Below, in pieces: positions 56,793 to 64,000 of a stretch of DNA of 64,000 nucleotides (position 1 is its first letter; each line of letters begins with the position of its first letter). The translations under genes and the position numbers were made by a program. The notes below the pieces were generated by a model. That model was not told where the DNA came from. It saw only the letters and a program-made list of their open reading frames with translations, and did not search any database. Source of the DNA: Rhypophila decipiens (Eukaryota; Ascomycota; Sordariomycetes; Sordariales; Naviculisporaceae); assembly GCA_033297075.1 (NCBI GenBank), contig MU858123.1, forward strand, positions 107,465 through 171,464. The letters run 5' to 3'.

Positions 56793-59700
56793 AAGTTGGA
56801 CTATTGGATAGCAAGAATTGATATGCCGTGATTGATCGGTTCAAAGATGTCGTTTCTCCCGCCGCCTTTCGGAAATAAGAGTTTCAGGCATTTTTAGCTG
56901 CGGGTAAATCAATCTTGTATCGCACTCCTGTATCGAACTCTGGGAACAAGGTTCCGTCCTAATATTGTGTCTTTCACTCAATGAAGCACTGTATTTACCC
57001 GGTACGTACCAGACTACCCTGAATTGTGTTTGTGAGATTTCGACCCTGTTTACCTACGGTCCTACGACGGATATGTGGCCAAGCCGGGTCATCCCGAACT
57101 CTTAGATCAAATTGTCTCTCACCTCATCTAAGAGACCAGGATGCAAAGAAGTCATCTCGCCGCCAGATCTCGGAGATGTAGTGATGCTGACTGACGAAAC
57201 CAAAGTACCGATGAACAAGCGAGCCCAGGATGGTGTGAATAAGCAACAACACTCAGGAAACGCATCCATATCAATAATCTGATTGGATTTGTGTTTTTAC
57301 CATCTTCAATAGGATGTAGTCCTATGCAAAAGTTAATTGTGGTGCCTAATCGTAGATTGTCTCGTCTGATCAAGCCACATCTGATTAAAGATTGCCACGT
57401 TTGGACCCTGATACCATACATCAAAGATTGTGTAACACCCCAAGATGACGTTGGCTGATTAACCTTAAAGCCAACAAGCTCAGCAGCCGAGTCAGATCGG
57501 AAACAAAGTTTCCACCAATAATACATGGCTGACAAAATCACGACAATCTAGGGTAACTTTCGAGCATGGATCAATCTGTGGAAAATCCAAGTCAATCACC
57601 TAACATTGGACCTGCTTACACTGCCATATATTCCTGCACCCGAGAAGACGTCTCAACCAACATCTCGTTGGTCAACCGCGCGCTTCAAAAGAGCCGCCGC
57701 CACCAGGCCACGGCTTCAACTTATCCAACAAAGAAGCCGCTAGCCTATAATATCACACGCAATAAAGTGCTTTACATTCAGGTAACTTCTGCAATAACAA
57801 CGGGATTATCACACAATTTATCAGGGATACCGACAACGGCGTCATGAACGTCTCTGTTCAAACATCCTGTATTGCCCTTCTCCACGGAGTATGTAGCTTA
57901 CTACTCCACCGCGCCGCGGAAGCCGGGCTTAATGAACCGGTGAACATTAATTTAGATCTAACCTCACCGTACAACTGGACCCTCTTTCAGCTGTTGTGAT
58001 ACTACACATCTGCATCTCACCAACAACCCACGTACCCGGGTGGCTCATGGCAGTGGACTGTTTAAGGCTGACGGTTTTATATACGCGCACAATGTCAGAT
58101 ATATCACTTTTACGCGGATCCCCGGCCGAGCCGTAGCAGCCAACATCATGTACTATAACCCACTACACCTGCGTATTAACCAAGAACGTGCTAGTTCTTC
58201 AGTAAGGGTCTTTTTATTTTAATTAATCATAATTATTTCGGCTAGTGTTAAGGCCCTGATCGTTATGATCTGGACTACGGCCAGGTTGAAAAAAAAGGAA
58301 CAAAAAGCTCTTGTGGGAAGTACAAAGAGGCTTGGCTGTCTTGACCAGATTGCTTCGTTTTGCTCCACTTGGGCTGTATTTTCAATGAAATCCTGTATTT
58401 ACGTGGTGGACCCCTATAACCAGTTGGAATCTGACCATTCCCCAGATTATAACGATCACGCCCTAAAAAGGTCCAAAACACATACAAAAAAAAGCCCTAT
58501 AAAAACCTCTAAGATTACGCCAAGCCCACTAGTTATACTAACAGTAACGCGAACATTTCGACAGGTCTTTTTGTCTAAGATTAATATCGGGATCGTGTTA
58601 AAACTACATACTAAATGGACATTAGAGGTAAAGAAGGTTGAAATTAATTAACATTTACCTGAAATTTCTATTTCTTAAAGAAAATTTGCAGGTTTATTGT
58701 ATAGTTGTAACGTTAAAGATATTTAGCTTTGAAGCTGTTTTGTGGTGGTTGTGTGGTGTAGTTTAGTGTTAGTTGTAGGGGACCCTAGTTTTGGACCTCT
58801 TTAACCTTTGCCATTATTTCTGTTTTTATTCCTTCGGCCGGTCAGAAACTGCCAACCGCAGACGGCAACTGTTCCGGTCCGGTCCGGGACTGCCGGACAT
58901 ATATCCCGTACCATCTTAGTGTAGCCGGAGAGCTCGGTGAAAGTCTTGGACCGGTATTTTTGAACAGCAGGATCGGCAAGCCTGGTTTTGTGAAATTTTT
59001 CAAGGAAAAATCTATGACTCTCCGCGGCTTGGTACCATCGTGGTCTACCGAAGCGGGAAGGTAACATGGAAATGAGGCTCAAAGCTCCTAACAAAGGATT
59101 CTTTACCCTGCTTGCTCGAAGTGGATACCCCGTAAACATTCCGGGCATGTCTTGCCGGTAGGGATAGAAAAGGAGCGCCGTTTGATCCTTCTCCTACAGT
59201 ATTGTCAAAGCGAGATGATCTTCAAGATGTGTGAGCTAGCAAGTCGAATAGAATGGGTCCAGTACGAATCTAAGGCAATGACTGTTCTTATTCCGTCTAG
59301 AAAAGGTCCGCTGCGCGGAATACGACCAATCCTCATAACATTTGAGATTCCCAGGCCAGTGGCTGTTTGCTTCTGTTTGCAACAGGTTCAGTGATGTCCG
59401 AGTCCCATGGTTCACGCTACAAAGTATCCTGACGTTCATGGAGCAGTGGAGTTTATGCAGAGGCTTTCACAGGTGCTGCAGTGTTTTGTGTGAGTGTCGG
59501 AAGAATACCAGAACTAATAATTTGACCCAAATACGGATACCTCTTCGGTAATTAGAGGGGGCCAAGACGGATATATGACGGACTTGGAGATTAATTTGTT
59601 CATGTGTTTCCGTATCCACGACGACCCGTGGTACATTGTTTACCCTTGTATAGTTCCGAGCGTAGCTATTTGGAATCATTGTGTATTCTGATTAGTGCGA

Positions 59701-61133
59701 ATATTCCATATGTAATCGATACCTTGGCACCTTTTTCTGTGATAATGAGAGATTCTGCATATAGCCTGGAGTTAACTTAGTTTTAGTTCTTCGGCGTTGA
59801 CCAGTGACTTTCGTTGAATGTGCCGGTAACTGACGACATCAATATCACCGGCATTTGAAAGATCGGGAGTAGTGTGTGACTCGCTGCATGTGTATGGAAT
59901 CAAATTTACCAGTGTACTGATGAGGACACAGCTCACAAGGCCTCAGAGTCACCGATCAAATTCGGGTAGCGGCTAAACGGGCCCACTGCGGAAAATTCTA
60001 GGAAACAGAAAATAGAAGATGCAAGGTTCTCGCGAAGTCCTGTCCAAGATCCTGTTCTTCACTGCACCTTGTGGTAGAGACTTGGGTTAAGGGTTGACGT
60101 GCTATTGCGGACATATTGAATTCCAAAAAGCTAGACTGATCATCGCGCGATATTTCCTCATACTGATGGAAGGAAGAGGCGTAAACCCTTAAACCAAAAC
60201 CCGGTGAGAATGAAGGAGGCAAGATCGAATAGAAACGCAAGCTATCCAGGCAGTCAGCATTTCCAAGCCGATAGACTGTGCTTTGGTTGCTCACAAGAAG
60301 TCACCCAGGTCGCAGCTCGAGACACAGCAAAAGACAAAAGGGATTGATTGCAAGAATAGGTCTAGCGTCCCATCAGGGTCCCGGATTCCGAATTGGATGG
60401 ACTCCAGTTCTCAACGGTATGGATACAGATACATACGGGGTACCAAGGATACACACAACTCTGGTACCGCCGCATGATTAGCTGAGATTCACCACAGGAT
60501 CCGATCGAGGCCGGAGTTTAAAGTTTGATGCTCAAATGCACGATGGATGAGAACCTTGATGCCAGCTGGGACAGGGGGTGTGAACCATGGTTCAGCCTAA
60601 GATCCGTTCATTGTCGGAACTTAGCCCTATCATTTACTGCATGGCTGGGATCCGGGGGCCTGGGGGACAGGGGAGGGTGTAAGCTGACAAGAAGCTTCTT
60701 CCCTACGGTAACGGTACGGTACATCCCCGTACACACGTATCTGGTGCTGGTGTACTGACATTACACCCCCAAATACACGTACTGTACGGATACAGGCTAT
60801 ACAAAGTCGTACCGCTTTCTTACATGCATTATGAGATGGATACTACGATATCCCACTATCAAAGAAACATCAAACAACACAGACCTAGAGACACAGTTAG
60901 ACTCCGTTCCGATCCGGAACGGAGATGAGAAAAGTGGTACATGGATTATTGGGCGTCTGCAGAAGAGAATGGGAGAGAATAAGCGAAAAGCCCCGATTGC
61001 TCTGCCGAATAAAGCACAGCTAAACCGTTTTCCCCTTTCTCCTCCGACACCCTTTCCCTTTCTCCCATTTTTGCAAAACGAAGCTTGCTTTCAAGCTCAA
61101 CTGTTCGGGCTTTAGCACATCTTTTCTTCCGTC
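56793..61133. other. 4.3-kb gene-free, partly AT-rich region with degenerate sequence
   Basis: No intact gene is seen. The stretch 57,900-58,780 is AT-rich with many stops and contains an inverted-repeat structure (58248-58466). A minus-strand frame at 59148-58801 has no recognisable domain. The last 200 bases are the MFS promoter and a CT-rich leader. Confidence 0.5.
58248..58466. mobile_element. Possible MITE-like remnant with 25-bp inverted termini
   Basis: The left end 58248-58273 and the reverse complement of 58442-58466 match over TGATCGTTAT-N-ATCTGG and similar flanks starting TTA. No coding capacity and no clear target duplication is seen. It may be a small non-autonomous DNA element or a stem-loop relic. 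Confidence 0.35.
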
Positions 61134-63062
61134 ATGTCCGAAGCGGCTGTTCCTTCTGCCCCCACAGCACCAGATCCGGCCCCGATGGCATCATCTTCCC
61201 CCGAAGAAAAGAACATGGCGGCGGCAGTCGTTGCTTCCGACTCCGAGTCACAGCCCGAAAAGGGCGACGGCGCTGGCTCGCCGTCGTCGTCGGCATCGGT
61301 CACAGAGACTGTATACCCATCTGGTCTGGTGCTCGCCTTTATTGTCACGGCACTGTTTATGGCTGTCTTTTTGTTTGCTCTTGACATGGTTCGTCTACCT
61401 TTCTTTGCTCTTTGTTTTTGAGATATGCAGTTCACTAACATGGCGTTCTTGTTGGTTGAACATTAGACCATTGTTGCAACAGCCATTCCCAAGATCACCG
61501 ATGAGTTTCACAGTCTTGACGAAGCATCGTGGTATGGCTCTGCCTTTTTCATGACATCGGCCGCTTTCCTGTCTGCCTGTAAGTATTTGTCTCCATTCCC
61601 ACCATCCCACAATGTCCTTGAACCAGTTGCTAACCATGTTGTCTAAATCAGGGGGCAAGGTGTACAAGTATTTTGCTCTCAAATCGGGCTTCTTGGCTGC
61701 CATGTTCATCTTCGAGGTCGGATCCCTGATCTGTGCCGTCGCGCCAAACAGCAAGGCACTCATCGTTGGGCGTGCCATCGCGGGAGTTGGCGCCGCCGGT
61801 CTTGGTTCCGGTGCCTACACCATTGTGGCTTTCTCGGCCCATCCCTCAAAGCGTCCCATGCTCATGAGCTTCATCGGCTTGTCCTACGGCATCGCCAGTG
61901 TCGTCGGTCCACTCATTGGAGGCGCGTTCGGTAAGTAAACCCATCGATCGGCATGCATATTGAGCAACTTGGCACTAACATTGAGTCAATCAACAAAGCC
62001 GATCACGTATCCTGGCGCTGGTGCTTCTACATCAACCTGCCCGTCGGTGGCTTCTCAGCGGCCATCGTTACCTTCTTCTTCAAGACTCCACCAGAGGCAA
62101 AGGCTACCCCTGCCCCGGCCTTGGAGAAGTTTCTGCAACTGGATCCGCTCGGTGTGACCCTCGTCATGGCAGGCACTATCTCCTTCATCCTCGCCTTCCA
62201 GTATGGAGGACAGACGCACCCTTGGTCGAGCTCCTTGGTGGTCGGCCTGCTGGTTGGCTCGGTGGCCATCTTTGCCGCCTTTGTCGTGGTCGAGATCATG
62301 CAGAATGAGAATGACCGGGCCATGGTCCCTCCGCGCCTGATGAAGCACCCCAAGATCTGGCCTCTGGTCCTGTTCACCTTCTTCAACGCTGGTACCTTCT
62401 TTTTGGCCATCTATGTCCTGCCAATCTACTTCCAGACTGCTCAAGGTGTATCAGCCACTGATTCGGGCGTGCGTAACCTGCCGTTGATCATCCCTTGGGT
62501 GATCGGGTCCATCGTTTCCTCGGGTGCGGTCCAGAAGACGGGTGTTGCCAAGCCCTGGCTGCTCATCGGCTCTGTCCTCGCCGTCGTGGGAAGCGGACTT
62601 TTCTACATGCTTGATATCGAGTCCAGTGCAGGGAAATGGATCGGTTTCCAGGTCATCGCCGGTCTTGGCTGGGGTCTTGCCATCCAGGTGCCCATGATCA
62701 TGGGACAAGCGACTGTCGACCCTGCCGACCTGCCTCTTATCACGGCGAGCACACTGTTCTTCAACACCATCGGAGGTGCGCTGTTTGTGTCGGCTGGTCA
62801 GGGCACGCTCATCGCCAAGATGATTGCTTCCCTTCCATCTGACATCGATCCCATCAAGGTCTTGACAGCTGGAGCTACGGCCATCAGGAACGTGTTCCCT
62901 GCTGAGGCTGTACCGCCTATTTTGGATGCTTATCTCCAGGGATTGCGTGTGGCCTTCATCATTGGTATTGCTGGAATTGGCGCTGGGGTCCTTGTGGCGC
63001 CTCTGGGTAACTGGGAGAAGTTGGACATGACCAAAGCGGCGGCGGCTGCTGGCGGCGCTTGA
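61134..63062 (+). CDS. MFS drug:H+ antiporter, DHA2/14-TM type
   Basis: Four exons, 61134-61388, 61467-61578, 61652-61930 and 61999-63062, encode 569 aa; phases agree. A 65-residue hydrophilic Ala/Ser-rich N-terminus precedes about 14 hydrophobic segments. Family signatures: [17 protein letters not shown] (after TM1), the tail of TM2-3 (WYGSAFFMT), WGKVYKYF, the antiporter motif [16 protein letters not shown], and [14 protein letters not shown]. Relatives such as TOXA/HC-toxin efflux pumps export fungal secondary metabolites or drugs at the plasma membrane by proton antiport. It is the only transporter in the window and the nearest candidate exporter for the isocyanide locus, 12 kb away; that link is inferred. 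Confidence 0.93.
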
Positions 63063-63917
63063 ACGGTTGAGTTGATTGCTGCTTGTCAAATCTGCATGTT
63101 TGTATTTGTCACCCTCTGGGTGATACAAACCTGTAAAGCAAAAAGAGGATCAAATTCCGTTTTGAGAAGAGGAAAACATTAGATAATTCATTGGATATAG
63201 AACATCGCTTCAACCGTCATTCCAACGGTGTTAACAAAGGCAGTCATTGGCAGAATATGCGAAACAATGCGAACTCTCCACATTTTGGCATTTGATACAT
63301 GAGCTGCTGTGATTCTCGGGTCTCGGCTACACGAGGTGAGAGTTGAGTTGCGTGATGTTCCACTACAGTATCACGAATGTCGTCGAGATTATAGACGTTC
63401 AGACAAAGAAAAACAAAGGAATACTGTTCCTAAACCAGACTTCAGTTATGTATTGCAAAAGATAAATACTGCTATAATATGCTAGGGAGTTGAGAGTAGA
63501 CTCTAGATTACATCAGATTTCTCTGGCACAGTTTAACCAAGTGAGCCTGGTAGGATTCACCGCAGCACATCGAATACGTCATGTACCCATGACAAGTGGT
63601 GAGTGACGATGTCGTGCACGAGCGGCCGCTACACCATAAAACTACTAGAGCCAACGGACACTTGTACTTTAGTCCCAACGCTCCATTCGGGAGATGTCAT
63701 GCATATAATACAAATAAGCCTAAAATGACCTCCTCCATATGTAAATGGGATTGTGATCCTTGTTAAAGATGAGCACAATGACGGAAAAAAGATAGATGGT
63801 TTCATTTATGGTTCCTCTGTAACATTGTTTCTTTGTATGAGGATCTTCGACATAATCCACAACTTACGGCTGTGGACGAGTCAAGCACTAGCGACAGTAT
63901 TTTGTTAGAGAGTTAAT

Positions 63918-63955
63918 AAACAGGCACTAATCCTTTCGTAAACAGGCACTAATCC
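63918..63955. repeat. 16-bp direct repeat
   Basis: AAACAGGCACTAATCC occurs at about 63918-63933 and 63940-63955, separated by six bases. Confidence 0.8.
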
Positions 63956-63959
63956 AAGG

Positions 63960-63971
63960 AGGGTTAGGGTT
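63960..63971. repeat. Interstitial telomere-like (AGGGTT)2
   Basis: Two AGGGTT units followed by ATAGG; this is the inverted counterpart of the block at 27466-27483. Confidence 0.75.
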
Positions 63972-64000
63972 ATAGGTGGCAAAAGCCACCCCAAAAAAGC

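Larger units (their letters stand above)
63063..64000. other. 3' flank of the MFS gene, no gene seen
   Basis: AT-rich sequence with no supported ORF. A 16-bp direct repeat (63918-63955) and a telomere-like dimer (63960-63971) lie close to the window end. Confidence 0.5.

Noticed and set aside
58801..59148. 115-codon minus-strand frame in the AT-rich gap
   Set aside because: Starts with a plausible Met but shows no recognisable family and is surrounded by degenerate sequence; it may be a transposon relic but cannot be supported.

Overview
The window is chromosomal DNA of a filamentous ascomycete (Pezizomycotina, probably a Sordariomycete, although the class is inferred only from gene content). 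The evidence is short spliceosomal introns (about 50-130 nt, GTA/GTG...CAG/TAG), secreted carbohydrate-active enzymes, an Egh16-like appressorium protein, a P450, a LaeA/UMTA-type methyltransferase, DHA-type MFS and NRPS-like genes, and TTAGGG-type telomere-like blocks. I see no rRNA, tRNA, CRISPR or intact transposon.

Layout. 0-8 kb: a secreted CBM18 plus lysozyme-like protein, a low-complexity SSQ-repeat gene, and a secreted GH16 glucanase. 8-12 kb: gene-free. 12-20 kb: a tail-anchored RING-BRcat protein, a six-exon P450, and argininosuccinate synthase (the one clear housekeeping gene). 20-31 kb: a 905-aa orphan, a seven-exon methyltransferase, a BTB-like protein, a CoA-disulfide reductase/rhodanese fusion and a secreted type-B carboxylesterase. 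31-41 kb: a C2H2-type nuclear protein, two head-to-head DEDD-exonuclease-like paralogues (one frameshifted) and an Egh16-like secreted protein. 41-64 kb: accessory-looking and gene-poor. It is centred on a 1660-aa isocyanide synthase / adenylation / thiolation / acyltransferase megasynthase, followed by an SDR, a free-standing thioester-reductase-type protein and an MFS exporter, with 4-kb gene-free gaps holding decayed sequence.

How the genes may work together. The most notable locus is the isocyanide synthase megasynthase at 43863-49043. It has the domain order of Aspergillus fumigatus CrmA (copper-responsive metabolite cluster). The neighbouring SDR, reductase and MFS genes could be tailoring and export partners, but the gaps are wide and co-regulation is unproven. 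The CoA-disulfide reductase/rhodanese fusion is a sulfur or persulfide redox enzyme of a kind best known from bacteria. The secreted CBM18, GH16, carboxylesterase and Egh16 proteins suggest a saprotrophic or host-associated lifestyle.

All exon boundaries were worked out by hand from splice sites, frame and family conservation. No search, alignment program or structure prediction was run.
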